Source: Chitinophagaceae bacterium (GTDB lineage: Bacteria; Bacteroidota; Bacteroidia; Chitinophagales; Chitinophagaceae). From it: DNA of 64,000 nucleotides. Positions 14,547-24,214 of the stretch are shown here, piece by piece; position 1 is the stretch's first letter, and every line of letters begins with the position of its first letter. The stretch is from NCBI GenBank assembly GCA_023229465.1, contig JALNZE010000004.1, positions 62,001 to 126,000 on the forward strand, written 5' to 3'. The position numbers and the translations under genes are program-made. The notes beneath the pieces were generated by a model. It did not search any database. It saw only the letters and a program-made list of their open reading frames with translations, and was not told where the DNA came from.

Positions 14547-16937
14547 ATGGAACAAACCGCTTCCCTGGACTATAAAAACGATATGCTTTCTTTTGATGGC
14601 TTCCGTAATACCATATTGGAGGATTACAAAATAGCGGTCATTAGTCGCGAAGTGAGTTTATTAGGAAGGAGGGAAGTGCTTACTGGCAAAGGAAAATTTG
14701 GCATTTTCGGGGATGGAAAGGAAGTGGCACAAATTGCCATGGCTAAATTTTTTCAGGCCGGAGATTTCAGGGCAGGATACTACCGCGACCAGACTTTTAT
14801 GTTTGCCACCGGCCTCGCCAGTGTTGAACAGTTCTTTGCCCAGTTATATGCCGACCCGGATATTAAGAATGAACCCTTCAGTGCAGGCCGTCAGATGGAT
14901 GCTCATTTTGCCACCCGATTTGTAGATGAAAATGGTAACTGGCTGGACCTTGCCAACCGTAAAAATATTTCCTCCGATATGGCCCCTACGGCCTCCCAAA
15001 TGCCGAGGGCAGTAGGGTTGGCCTATGCATCCAAATGTTTTCGTCAGTCTAAACATGCGGCTGAATTTGAATCACTCAGTCATAATGGAAATGAAATCTG
15101 TTTTTGCACCATTGGTGATGCCAGTACAACAGAGGGCCACTTCTGGGAAGCCATCAATGCGGCAGGTGTATTACAAATACCGCTGGCTGTTTTTGTATGG
15201 GATGATGGATATGGTATCTCTGTTCCCAAAAATATCCAAACCACCAAGGGTTCCATTTCTGATGCTTTGCGGGGCCTGGAAAAAGAAGAAGGTACCAACG
15301 GTATCCGGATATATAATGTAAAAGCATGGGATTATGCAGGCATGTGTGAAGTGTTTGAAGAAGCCCTGCAAACCGTAAGAGAAACACATACCCCCGTACT
15401 GTTTCATGTTGAAGAGGTTACACAGCCACAGGGCCATTCAACCAGTGGTAGTCATGAAAGGTATAAAAGCGCTGAAAGACTGGAATGGGAAAGAGAGTGG
15501 GATGGTATTAAGAAGATGAAGGAATGGATGCTGGAAACCGGATTAACGAATCCGGATGAATTAGCGGAAATTGAAGCAGCCGCCAAAATACATGTCAGGG
15601 AAAGCAGGAACAAAGCATGGGATAAATACCATGCGCCTATCAAAGAGCTATCGGCACAAGCCGTTTCTTTGATTCGTGGCATGGTTGTAAATGATATGGA
15701 GAAGTATACTCATTTGCAAAAACTGGCAAAAGAGCTGGAACAGAATCGCGAACCCATACGCAGAGATGTATTAAGAACCGTGTCATTGGCTATGGAAACG
15801 GCGGCGAGTTCACCTTCCATTAAGGAATTGAGCAACTGGTATCATGCGTTATTGGATGGCAGCCGGCAATTATATAACAGCGAACTGTATAACGAAGGGC
15901 CCAAAAGCGCTTTACAGGTTCCTGAAATCAAACCCATGATTCCTTTTGATGCAACCCCTGTTAATGCGTATGAAGTATTGAATAAATATTTTGATGCATT
16001 GTTTACACAGAATCCAAAAGTGTATGCTTTTGGGGAAGATGTAGGGCATATTGGTGATGTGAACCAGGGATTTGCCGGTTTACAGGATAAGCATGGCGCC
16101 GACAGAATTTCAGATACGGGCATTAGAGAATTAACCATTGTTGGACAGGCCATTGGTTTGTCGCTTCGGGGTCTGCGGCCCATTGCGGAAATTCAATACC
16201 TCGATTATTTATTGTATGGCTTACAACCACTGAGTGATGATGTGTCTACTACCCATTACCGCACCAAGGGTCAGCAAAGTTGCCCGGTCATCATCCGCAC
16301 CAGGGGCCACCGCCTGGAAGGTATCTGGCATAGCGGTTCGCCAATGGGTATGATCATCAATGCCTTGCGTGGTATGTATATCTGTGTTCCAAGAAATATG
16401 GTGCAGGCCGCAGGCATGTACAATACTTTATTAAAGGGCAATGATCCGGCCATGGTTATTGAATGTTTGAATGGATATCGTTTAAAAGAAAAGATACCGG
16501 CTAATCTTCTTGAATTTACCGTTCCCTTAGGTATTCCGGAAATAATCAGGGAAGGAACGGATATCACCATTGTTTCTTATGGTTCAACATTGCGTATTAT
16601 ATTGGATGCGGCTGAACGATTACAAAATTTAGCGATTAGTTGTGAAGTAGTGGATATTCAAACACTTTTACCTTTTGATATTCACCATAAAATACTGAAG
16701 TCATTAAAAAAAACCAGCCGTATTGTTTTTGTTGATGAAGATGTACCGGGTGGCGCCGCCGCTTATATGCTGAATAAAGTAATTGAAGAACAGAAAGCCT
16801 TCCAATGGTTGGATATTAGCCCCAGAACTATTACCTCCCAGGCACACCGGCCAAGTTATGGAAGTGATGGGGATTATTTTAGTAAGCCTAACGCGGAGCA
16901 GATTATGGAAGTGATTAGGGATATGATGGGGGAGTGA
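14547..16937 (+). CDS. Fused E1 alpha/beta 2-oxoacid dehydrogenase (TPP-dependent)
   Basis: A 796-residue fusion of the alpha and beta chains of a thiamine-diphosphate-dependent E1 enzyme, as in branched-chain 2-oxoacid (2-oxoisovalerate) dehydrogenase. The alpha part (about 1-400) contains the TPP/Mg motif GDASTTEGHFWEAINAA from residue 190 and HSTSGSHERY. The beta part (from about 470) has FGEDVGHIGDVNQGFAGL, DTGIRE, GLRPIAEIQYLDY and a C-terminal transketolase domain. It decarboxylates the oxoacid and passes the acyl group to an E2 lipoyl protein; no E2 or E3 gene is nearby. Substrate (branched-chain oxoacid or pyruvate) is not fixed by sequence alone. Confidence 0.9.
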   Translation: MEQTASLDYKNDMLSFDGFRNTILEDYKIAVISREVSLLGRREVLTGKGKFGIFGDGKEVAQIAMAKFFQAGDFRAGYYRDQTFMFATGLASVEQFFAQLYADPDIKNEPFSAGRQMDAHFATRFVDENGNWLDLANRKNISSDMAPTASQMPRAVGLAYASKCFRQSKHAAEFESLSHNGNEICFCTIGDASTTEGHFWEAINAAGVLQIPLAVFVWDDGYGISVPKNIQTTKGSISDALRGLEKEEGTNGIRIYNVKAWDYAGMCEVFEEALQTVRETHTPVLFHVEEVTQPQGHSTSGSHERYKSAERLEWEREWDGIKKMKEWMLETGLTNPDELAEIEAAAKIHVRESRNKAWDKYHAPIKELSAQAVSLIRGMVVNDMEKYTHLQKLAKELEQNREPIRRDVLRTVSLAMETAASSPSIKELSNWYHALLDGSRQLYNSELYNEGPKSALQVPEIKPMIPFDATPVNAYEVLNKYFDALFTQNPKVYAFGEDVGHIGDVNQGFAGLQDKHGADRISDTGIRELTIVGQAIGLSLRGLRPIAEIQYLDYLLYGLQPLSDDVSTTHYRTKGQQSCPVIIRTRGHRLEGIWHSGSPMGMIINALRGMYICVPRNMVQAAGMYNTLLKGNDPAMVIECLNGYRLKEKIPANLLEFTVPLGIPEIIREGTDITIVSYGSTLRIILDAAERLQNLAISCEVVDIQTLLPFDIHHKILKSLKKTSRIVFVDEDVPGGAAAYMLNKVIEEQKAFQWLDISPRTITSQAHRPSYGSDGDYFSKPNAEQIMEVIRDMMGE

Positions 16938-16964
16938 TGACAGATGACAGATAATTTGGACGGG

Positions 16965-17381
16965 TTAAGGTAGAAAAAGTTTGCTTAACCCAGTGGTTGG
17001 TATCGGGCAGGCCTCTTTTTTACCAAACCATTGATACCTGTTTTTTGCTACCCAATTATATACTGCATTCCTGATAAAGGGTGGAATGATGCTGAATGCG
17101 TAAAGGCCGGGCCAAAGTCCATTTAGTTTTTTGGTTACACGTAGGGCGCCGGAAGATTTGGTATAAACGATTCCCTTTTCTAACAAAATAAAGGAACTGA
17201 ATGCTGCGGCGGGTAAATGGTATTGTTCCAAAACCTGTTGCCCAAATTCACCTTGCAAAGAAGCAAACCTGAACAAGTGTTTCGGATCGTGTTTAATGAT
17301 GAATTGCACACTGCTATAACAAAGATTACATACACCATCGAAGAGGACGATTGGATGATCTATCAGGTGCACATCGTTCAT
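16965..17381 (-). CDS. DCC-family thiol-disulfide oxidoreductase-like protein (DUF393)
   Basis: A 138-residue protein with the family motif FDGVCNLC at residues 14-21, whose two cysteines (C18, C21) form a CxxC pair, followed by FIIKHDPKHLFRFASLQGE. It has no signal peptide. The family is predicted to be thioredoxin-like; substrates are unknown. It lies downstream of yebC on the same strand, but a strong 17-bp inverted repeat stands between them. Confidence 0.9.
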   Translation of the reverse strand: MNDVHLIDHPIVLFDGVCNLCYSSVQFIIKHDPKHLFRFASLQGEFGQQVLEQYHLPAAAFSSFILLEKGIVYTKSSGALRVTKKLNGLWPGLYAFSIIPPFIRNAVYNWVAKNRYQWFGKKEACPIPTTGLSKLFLP

Positions 17382-17388
17382 ATAATAA

Positions 17389-17434
17389 AGTTAGGGGTTA
17401 GGAGTTGAATAAATTTTACTCCTAACCCCTAACT
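17389..17434. repeat. Perfect 17-bp inverted repeat with TTAGGGGTTAGG arm
   Basis: Arm 17389-17405 contains GTTAGGGGTTAGGAGT and its exact reverse complement occupies 17418-17434, with a 12-base A/T-rich loop. It fills nearly the whole gap between the DUF393 and yebC genes. It lacks a clear T-run, so a terminator role is uncertain. A related ACTCCTAACTCCCC string recurs near 18184-18197. Confidence 0.75.
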
Positions 17435-17437
17435 CCC

Positions 17438-18160
17438 TCAGCCCATATTATGAAATACCCTATTCACATCTTCATCCTGCTCCAGTCTTTCAATTAATTT
17501 ACTTACCTCTTCCGCTTCTGTATCAGACACGGGAACAGTAGTGGTAGGTATCCACTCCAGTTCGGAGCTAATGGGCGAAAGACCCTGGTCTTCCAACGCT
17601 TTCTGGAGATTGCCAAAGTCTGCAAAAGCACAACGTAATACGATGACGGGGTTGCCCTGGTCGTCATTACTTTCACCCAGCTCATCCAGTCCATGGTCTA
17701 TCAGATCCAGCTCCAGGTCATCAATAGACAGTCCTTCTGGTTTTAGTTTAAACACACCCATTTTCTTAAACTGGAAACTCACGCTTCCGCTATTGCCTAA
17801 AGTGCCGTGACCTTTATTAAAATGACTTTTTACATTTGCAACAGTTCGCACGTGGTTATCAGTAGCTGTTTCTACCAATAAAGCCACACCATGGGGCGCA
17901 TAGCCCTCATATAAAATCTCTTCGTAGTTGCTGGTGTCTTTACCCATGGCCCGCTTAATGGCCGCTTCTACACGGTCCTTGGGCATACCTATACTCTTGG
18001 CATTCTGAAAATGCCTGCGAAGAGCAGGATTGGTGGCCACATCGGGTCCATTGGCTTTTACGGCAATAACAATTTCTTTCCCGAGACGTGTAAACTGTTT
18101 TGCCATTCTATCCCAGCGGGCAAACATGGTAGCTTTTCTAACTTCAAATATCCGTCCCAT
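17438..18160 (-). CDS. yebC: YebC/PmpR/TACO1 family protein
   Basis: A 240-residue protein of the YebC family. The start MGRIFEVRKATMFARWDRMAK replaces the usual GHSKWxxIKxxK start, followed by FTRLGKEIVIAVKANGPD, NAKSIGMPKDRVEAAIKRAMG and the acidic C-terminal domain. YebC proteins associate with ribosomes, where they help translate stalling sequences, and some were described as DNA-binding regulators. It is cytosolic. The permease gene ends 27 bases upstream on the same strand, so co-transcription is possible. Confidence 0.93.
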   Translation of the reverse strand: MGRIFEVRKATMFARWDRMAKQFTRLGKEIVIAVKANGPDVATNPALRRHFQNAKSIGMPKDRVEAAIKRAMGKDTSNYEEILYEGYAPHGVALLVETATDNHVRTVANVKSHFNKGHGTLGNSGSVSFQFKKMGVFKLKPEGLSIDDLELDLIDHGLDELGESNDDQGNPVIVLRCAFADFGNLQKALEDQGLSPISSELEWIPTTTVPVSDTEAEEVSKLIERLEQDEDVNRVFHNMG

Positions 18161-18186
18161 AGTAATGTAAATTTAAAAGATTACTC

Positions 18187-19683
18187 CTAACTCCCCAATT
18201 TACTATTACGCTTACTATACCCAAAGTACACCACCAATCCCACAACCATCCAAACCGCTGCACTGAGGAGGGTTTCTTTTGGTAAGGATACAATCATGGC
18301 GGTACAAATCAACATGCCTAATATAGGTACTAATGGAACCAATGGAGTTTTGAATGGACGAACCCTGTCAGGATCATTCCTTCTCATCACCCAAACACCA
18401 ACGCAAACCAAAACAAAGGCGAAGAGGGTACCAATACTGGTTAAATCGCCTGCCACACTGCCTGGAATAAAGGCTGAAAAAGCGCCTACAAATAAGAATA
18501 GGATCATATTTGATTTGTAGGGTGTTCTAAATTTAGGGTGCAGATCAGAGAACGCTTTTGGCAAGAGACCGTCTGTAGACATCGTGTAGAATACACGGCT
18601 CTGTCCCATTAACATCACCAATATCACCGAAGAGAAACCGGCTAAAATAGCGATAGTAACTGCCTTGGCCAGCCATCCATATCCTGCCATATAGGTTTCA
18701 ATGGCATAGGCAACAGAAGCTTCTTTTCCTGATTTTACAAAATCAGTATATGGTGCCACACCGGTTAATACATAGGAGAAAAGGATGTATAAAATAGTAC
18801 AGATCACCAATGATCCGAGGATACCGATGGGCATATCTCTTTTAGGATTTTTGGCTTCCTGTGCGGCAGTAGAAACCGCATCAAAGCCAATAAAGGCAAA
18901 GAATACAATAGCCGCACCGGTAAGAACACCTCCATATCCATGCCTGAAGAAATCAGTGTAACTGTACAATGACCCATCCGGTTTCAAAGCGGGTGGCGCA
19001 TCGGCAGGAATAAAATAAGGACTGTGATTGGCAGGGTTAATGTATTTCCATCCAACCACGATAAACACAACAACAATTGATACTTTAATAAAAACAATGA
19101 TCGAATTTACAAAGGCGGATTCCTGTGTGCCTTTGATCAGCAGTAATGATAGTAAAAGCAATATAAATAAAGCCGGCACATTCATAATGCCCTGGTGCAT
19201 TACATTGGCGGCATCCAGCGCTTTTTCAAAGGGTGAATGGCTCCATTCATAGGGTATAGTACCCAAATTATATTGCATGAGTAGCTTATTCAAAAACTCA
19301 CTCCAGGCAATAGACACAGTAGCCGCGCCCAATGCATATTCCAGAATCAATGCCCATCCAATTATCCAGGCTACTAACTCACCCATAGTAGCATAAGCGT
19401 AGGTGTAAGCGCTACCTGCAATGGGGATCATAGAAGCAAATTCCGCATAACATAATCCTGCAAAGGCACAACCAATGGCGGCTACAATAAAAGATAGGGT
19501 AACGGCCGGTCCGGCATGTTCGCCGGCAGCAGCAGCGGTTCTTACAAATAAACCGGCGCCAATAATGGCGCCAATACCAAGTGCAATCAGGCTTCCGGCA
19601 CCAAGTGTACGCTTCAATCCTTTTTCGGAATCAGCAGCTTGCAGCATCAGACCGTCTAATGACTTCTTTCTGAATAAACTCAT
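18187..19683 (-). CDS. APC-family amino acid permease
   Basis: A 498-residue transporter with about 12 membrane helices. The front LKRTLGAGSLIALGIGAIIG-AGLFV carries the unwound helix-1 motif (GIGAIIGAG) of APC cationic amino acid transporters, and GSAYTYAYATMGELVAWIIG follows. It resembles the CAT/YfnA group, which import basic or neutral amino acids; the substrate cannot be decided. Its start at 19683 is an ATG preceded by a 145-base gap to the divergent symporter gene. Confidence 0.92.
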   Translation of the reverse strand: MSLFRKKSLDGLMLQAADSEKGLKRTLGAGSLIALGIGAIIGAGLFVRTAAAAGEHAGPAVTLSFIVAAIGCAFAGLCYAEFASMIPIAGSAYTYAYATMGELVAWIIGWALILEYALGAATVSIAWSEFLNKLLMQYNLGTIPYEWSHSPFEKALDAANVMHQGIMNVPALFILLLLSLLLIKGTQESAFVNSIIVFIKVSIVVVFIVVGWKYINPANHSPYFIPADAPPALKPDGSLYSYTDFFRHGYGGVLTGAAIVFFAFIGFDAVSTAAQEAKNPKRDMPIGILGSLVICTILYILFSYVLTGVAPYTDFVKSGKEASVAYAIETYMAGYGWLAKAVTIAILAGFSSVILVMLMGQSRVFYTMSTDGLLPKAFSDLHPKFRTPYKSNMILFLFVGAFSAFIPGSVAGDLTSIGTLFAFVLVCVGVWVMRRNDPDRVRPFKTPLVPLVPILGMLICTAMIVSLPKETLLSAAVWMVVGLVVYFGYSKRNSKLGS

Positions 19684-19837
19684 AATACAGTAGTTTGGGT
19701 TCTTTAATGAAAAAGTTTCGGAAAAATAGTCATTTCTTCATTTAGTGCTTCAAAACTTTTATTAAATACCTATATTCTGCCCGCTTCGGGCTCATTTCAA
19801 CATAAATCTTATATTGCGAAACTAATTATTGGCGTCT

Positions 19838-21085
19838 ATGAGAAAATCGAACCGGCTTACCATATTTATCCTGATTGCCATGCTGGCCGGTGTGATTCTT
19901 GGCTATGTGGTACACACACAATCTTCTCCTGCTTTTATCAAGTCGTTTTCCACGAATATTAAATTATTGACTACCATTTTTCTGCGGTTAGTGCAGATGA
20001 TCATTGCACCATTGGTTTTTTCTACCCTCGTGGTAGGCATAGCCAAATTAGGCGACCTGAAAACAGTGGGCAGAGTGGGTGGTAAAGCCATGTTATGGTT
20101 TGTTTCCGCTTCTTTAGCGAGTTTATTATTAGGCATGGTGCTGGTGAATTTCTTTAAACCCGGGGCTGGTATTGATCTGAGTAATGCGGATGTGACCGGC
20201 GCCCGCGACCTGGTAGGGAAAACACAGGAATTCAGTATTCAAAAATTTATTGAACATGTGTTCCCGAAGAGTGTGATTGAAGCAATGGCTAATAATGAAA
20301 TTTTACAATTGGTGATCTTCAGTATATTCTTTGGTATTGCCACAGCCGCATTAGGCGATAAGGCCAAAGTAGTGGTAAAAGGATTAGATGCCGTGGCCCA
20401 TGTAATCCTACGAATGGTGGGCTATGTAATGAACTTTGCACCTTTGGGTGTGTTTGGCGCCATTGCCGCCGTGATAGCCACCAAGGGTTTGGAGATATTT
20501 GTATTTTATGGAAAATACCTTTTGTATTTTATTACAGGTATTGGCATTTTATGGATATTACTTTTAGTAGTAGGGTTGATTGTTTTGGGTAAACGGTTAC
20601 CTGAATTAGTAAAAAGGATATTTCCTCCTTTAATTATCGCTTTTAGCACAACGAGTAGTGAAGCTGTTTTTCCTAAGCTTACAGAAGAACTGGAAAAATT
20701 CGGGTGTAAGGATAAAATCGTTGCTTTTGTTTTGCCATTGGGTTATTCTTTTAACCTGGATGGCAGTATGATGTATATGACTTTTGCCAGTATCGCCATT
20801 GCACAGGCGTATGGTATTCAACTGGACTTTGGTACACAGATAACCATGTTGCTGGTGCTGATGTTAACGAGTAAAGGTATTGCCGGCGTGCCAAGGGCAT
20901 CATTGGTAGTGGTTACCGCTACCTGTGCCATGTTTAATATTCCGCCGGAAGGCATTGCACTCATCCTGCCCATCGATCATTTTTGCGATATGTTCCGGAC
21001 TGCCACCAATGTATTGGGAAATGCACTGGCCACCAGCGTGGTAAGTAAATGGGAAAATTCATTGGAACCCGCTATTACCGAATAA
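19838..21085 (+). CDS. Dicarboxylate/amino acid:cation symporter (DAACS, GltP/DctA type)
   Basis: I choose the ATG at 19838. The 415-residue protein has the hairpin motif TTSSEAVFPKLTEELE (SSE serine-rich loop), the substrate/Na motif SFNLDGSMMYM and the second hairpin SKGIAGVPRASLVV, all diagnostic of sodium- or proton-driven glutamate/aspartate/C4-dicarboxylate carriers. About eight helices and two re-entrant loops are expected. It is followed 9 bases later by a DedA gene. Confidence 0.95.
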   Translation: MRKSNRLTIFILIAMLAGVILGYVVHTQSSPAFIKSFSTNIKLLTTIFLRLVQMIIAPLVFSTLVVGIAKLGDLKTVGRVGGKAMLWFVSASLASLLLGMVLVNFFKPGAGIDLSNADVTGARDLVGKTQEFSIQKFIEHVFPKSVIEAMANNEILQLVIFSIFFGIATAALGDKAKVVVKGLDAVAHVILRMVGYVMNFAPLGVFGAIAAVIATKGLEIFVFYGKYLLYFITGIGILWILLLVVGLIVLGKRLPELVKRIFPPLIIAFSTTSSEAVFPKLTEELEKFGCKDKIVAFVLPLGYSFNLDGSMMYMTFASIAIAQAYGIQLDFGTQITMLLVLMLTSKGIAGVPRASLVVVTATCAMFNIPPEGIALILPIDHFCDMFRTATNVLGNALATSVVSKWENSLEPAITE

Positions 21086-21094
21086 GAAATTTCT

Positions 21095-21799
21095 ATGCCG
21101 CTAAATACTTTTTTATCAACCGCTTTTCACTGGAGTCAGTTACTGCAACCACAGTTCTATATTGAACATGGTGGTTTATGGCTCATTCTTTTTGTTGTAT
21201 TCGCGGAAACCGGGTTGTTTGTCGGGTTTTTTTTACCGGGCGATAGTTTGTTATTTGTAGCAGGTATCTATAGCCATAATATCGCTAATGAAATATTTCC
21301 AACAGGTAATGAATATATTGACCTGTTGGTGCTGTTGGTGCTGATATCCATTGCCGGTATTGCCGGAAATACAGTAGGGTATTGGTTCGGGAGAAAAGTG
21401 GGTCCGGCTATGTATGACTGGAAAGAAAATATTCTTTTCAAACGAAAATATTTACTTCAGGCGCATGATTTTTATGAAAAACATGGAGGAGGGGCCATTG
21501 TCATTGCCAGGTTCATACCCATCATCAGAACTTTCGCGCCGATTGTTGCGGGTATTGTACAGATGGATAGAAAAAAATTCGGACTCTTCAATGTAATCGG
21601 ATGTGTGGCCTGGGTTTTTAGTATGTTGTTTGGTGGCCATTTCCTGCAAAAATGGATATTGGCCGAATTCCAATTTGACCTGAAAGATCATTTGGAAGTA
21701 ATTGTACTGGGTATTGTACTGGTTACTACGGCGCCCATTTTCATTAAACTTATTTTTAATAAGCATACAGATACTACCCATTCCGGTAAAGAAAGTTAA
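21095..21799 (+). CDS. DedA family (VTT domain) membrane protein
   Basis: A 234-residue inner-membrane protein of the DedA/VTT family. It contains FFLPGDSLLFVAG, GNTVGYWFGRKVGP, the HGG-like KHGGGAIVIARFIP and RTFAPIVAG, with conserved acidic and arginine residues. Members flip phospholipids such as undecaprenyl phosphate or phosphatidylethanolamine and affect envelope integrity and drug tolerance. It lies 9 bases after the symporter gene. Confidence 0.94.
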   Translation: MPLNTFLSTAFHWSQLLQPQFYIEHGGLWLILFVVFAETGLFVGFFLPGDSLLFVAGIYSHNIANEIFPTGNEYIDLLVLLVLISIAGIAGNTVGYWFGRKVGPAMYDWKENILFKRKYLLQAHDFYEKHGGGAIVIARFIPIIRTFAPIVAGIVQMDRKKFGLFNVIGCVAWVFSMLFGGHFLQKWILAEFQFDLKDHLEVIVLGIVLVTTAPIFIKLIFNKHTDTTHSGKES

Positions 21800-21838
21800 G
21801 TACACAAAGTGTTGGATTTTTTATTTGTTTAAAAAATA

Positions 21839-23089
21839 ATGTTGATGACTGAGAAAAAGTTTGCCATCCTTTCATTACCCGTAATCGTTGCCGCTCTTGG
21901 CTATTTCGTAGATATCTACGACCTCCTTTTATTTACCATTGTACGTGAACCGAGCCTGCAGGGTATTGGCGTTGTACTTACTGATAAAGTACAGGTATTG
22001 GCAGCCAGCACAAAAATCATTAACTGGCAGATGGTGGGTTTATTAATTGGCGGGGTTATATGGGGAACGGTGGGTGATAAGAAAGGAAGATTAAGCGTGT
22101 TGTTTGGTTCGATCGCCCTGTATTCGGTCGCTAATTTTATGACAGGCTATGTTCAAACAGTTGATCAATATGCATGGATGCGTTTTGTGGCAGGCATTGG
22201 TCTTGCCGGGGAATTGGGCGCAGGTATTACATTGGTAAGTGAATTATTACCCAAAGAAAAAAGAGGGCTGGGCACTTCACTGGTGGCGGGTATCGGGTTG
22301 TTTGGGGCGGTATTCGCTTACTTTATTTATAAGTTCACGAACGACTGGCGCCTGTGTTATAAAATAGGGGGTGGCCTGGGCATTGTATTATTGCTGTTGC
22401 GCATCTCGGTGGCAGAGAGTGGTATGTTTAAAGAAGTGAAAGATAAGAATGTGCAGAGAGGAAATTTTTTGATGTTCTTCAATAACGGCAAAAGATTTCA
22501 AAAATATATTCTTGCCATATTAATTGGCTTGCCTACCTGGTATGTGATAGGCATACTTGTAAACCTGAGTAATCGTTTTGCCAAAGAAATGTATGGCGAT
22601 AATCATATAGAAAGCGGACGGGCCATTATGTACGCGTATGTAGGTATCGCCATTGGCGATATACTGATAGGATTTGTTAGCCAGTACTTTAAGAGCCGGA
22701 AAAAAGCCCTGCTCTCTTTTTATGTGTTAAGTATGCTAACACTGGTGCTGTTCTTCAGCGGCTTTAATAACAGCGATGTACGTATGTATGGTATCTGTGC
22801 CTTACTGGGCTTCAGCACCGGTTTCTGGGCCATCTTCATTACCATGGGCGCAGAACAGTTTGGAACCAATCTGCGCGCCACCGCGGCAACCACTATCCCC
22901 AATATGGTTCGTGGCGCCTTGCCTTTGATTAACCTGATGTTCTTAAACCTGTTTCAAAAAACCTGGGGCTGGAACCTGTTGCAAAGTGGTATCATTACCG
23001 GGGTGATTGTGATGAGCATCACCATGGTTGCCTTTTATTTTACGGAAGAAACTTTTCATAAGGATCTTAATTATGTGGAAGAAGGGTAA
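21839..23089 (+). CDS. MFS transporter
   Basis: A 416-residue major facilitator with about 12 helices. The A-like motif GDKKGRLSVLFGSI lies between helices 2 and 3, with a second GFVSQYFKSRKKALLSF in the second half. RFVAGIGLAGELGAGITLVSELLPKEKRG is typical of sugar/organic-acid symporters such as ShiA or ProP-like proteins. The substrate cannot be assigned. ATG at 21839 and a second ATG at 21845 are both possible starts. Confidence 0.9.
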   Translation: MLMTEKKFAILSLPVIVAALGYFVDIYDLLLFTIVREPSLQGIGVVLTDKVQVLAASTKIINWQMVGLLIGGVIWGTVGDKKGRLSVLFGSIALYSVANFMTGYVQTVDQYAWMRFVAGIGLAGELGAGITLVSELLPKEKRGLGTSLVAGIGLFGAVFAYFIYKFTNDWRLCYKIGGGLGIVLLLLRISVAESGMFKEVKDKNVQRGNFLMFFNNGKRFQKYILAILIGLPTWYVIGILVNLSNRFAKEMYGDNHIESGRAIMYAYVGIAIGDILIGFVSQYFKSRKKALLSFYVLSMLTLVLFFSGFNNSDVRMYGICALLGFSTGFWAIFITMGAEQFGTNLRATAATTIPNMVRGALPLINLMFLNLFQKTWGWNLLQSGIITGVIVMSITMVAFYFTEETFHKDLNYVEEG

Positions 23090-23108
23090 TTCGTAATAAA
23101 TTCGTATT

Positions 23109-24095
23109 ATGAAGTTTTTAATCATCCGCTTTTCTTCTATCGGCGATATTGTTCTTACTTCTCCGGTGGTGCGTTGCCTGAAACAGCAGGTGGTTGGTGC
23201 AGAGGTACATTACCTGACGAAAGAAAATTATCGGGGATTGGTTAGCGCCAATCCATATATTGGTAAAGTACAGGTACTTGGCAGCAGTTGGGATTTGATG
23301 ATGCACCAGTTGCGATATGAGGACTACGATTATATTATTGATCTTCACCACAACCTCAGAACCCTCCGCATTAAGCGTGCCTTGCATTCAGCTAAACATG
23401 TTTCCTTCAATAAACTGAATATTCAGAAATGGTTATTAACCGCCTTCGGAATTAACCGCCTGCCTGCCATACATATTGTGGATCGTTACCTGCATACACT
23501 GAAAGGGTTGAATGTAGTGAATGACGGCAAGGGGCTGGATTATTTCATTCCTGAAAAAGATAAGGTGCAGGCGAAGGACCTGCCCTTGTCGCATCTATTT
23601 GGCTTTATTGGTATTGTAATAGGCGCCGCATTAAACACCAAAAAATTACCGGTACATAAATTACAACAATTGTGCGCGGGTATTGATTATCCTGTACTAT
23701 TACTGGGTGGACCGGAGGACCATACTGCGGGTGAACAGATCGCCGCTACTGACCCGGTAAAGATTTATAATGCCTGTGGTAAGTTCAGTCTGCATGAAAG
23801 TGCCGACCTGGTACACCGGTCCAAAATAATTATTACACACGACACCGGCCTGATGCATATAGCGGCAGCCTGTCAAAAACCCGTCATCAGTGTATGGGGG
23901 AATACCATACCCGCTTTTGGCATGGCACCCTACTATGGAGATAAATCGGTTAAACAGTATATTTCAGAGGTCACTGATTTACGATGCAGGCCCTGCAGTA
24001 AAATCGGGTATCAAAAATGTCCCAAAGGTCATTTTAAATGTATGGAATGGCAGGATATGGATAAGCTGGGCCGGATGATAAAATCCCTGCTATAG
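23109..24095 (+). CDS. Glycosyltransferase family 9 (heptosyltransferase-like)
   Basis: A 328-residue GT-B fold enzyme. The start KFLIIRFSSIGDIVLTSPVV is the family 9 N-terminal signature, and HDTGLMHIAAACQKPVISVWG near residue 240 is the nucleotide-sugar-binding motif with the D/TGxMH core. The C-terminus has a Cys pattern (CRPCSKIGYQKCPKGHFKCM) common in this group. It probably adds a sugar, heptose or another, to the lipopolysaccharide core in the cytoplasm. It begins 20 bases after the MFS gene. Confidence 0.92.
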   Translation: MKFLIIRFSSIGDIVLTSPVVRCLKQQVVGAEVHYLTKENYRGLVSANPYIGKVQVLGSSWDLMMHQLRYEDYDYIIDLHHNLRTLRIKRALHSAKHVSFNKLNIQKWLLTAFGINRLPAIHIVDRYLHTLKGLNVVNDGKGLDYFIPEKDKVQAKDLPLSHLFGFIGIVIGAALNTKKLPVHKLQQLCAGIDYPVLLLGGPEDHTAGEQIAATDPVKIYNACGKFSLHESADLVHRSKIIITHDTGLMHIAAACQKPVISVWGNTIPAFGMAPYYGDKSVKQYISEVTDLRCRPCSKIGYQKCPKGHFKCMEWQDMDKLGRMIKSLL

Positions 24096-24214
24096 CAAAT
24101 GATCCCTTCGATAGGGGAAGGATGGCATCTATAGTACATCACGGGTTATCAGTTTTCGCAAAATATATTCACACAAATGAATCATATTGCGATATTTTTT
24201 TACGAAATTTAACC

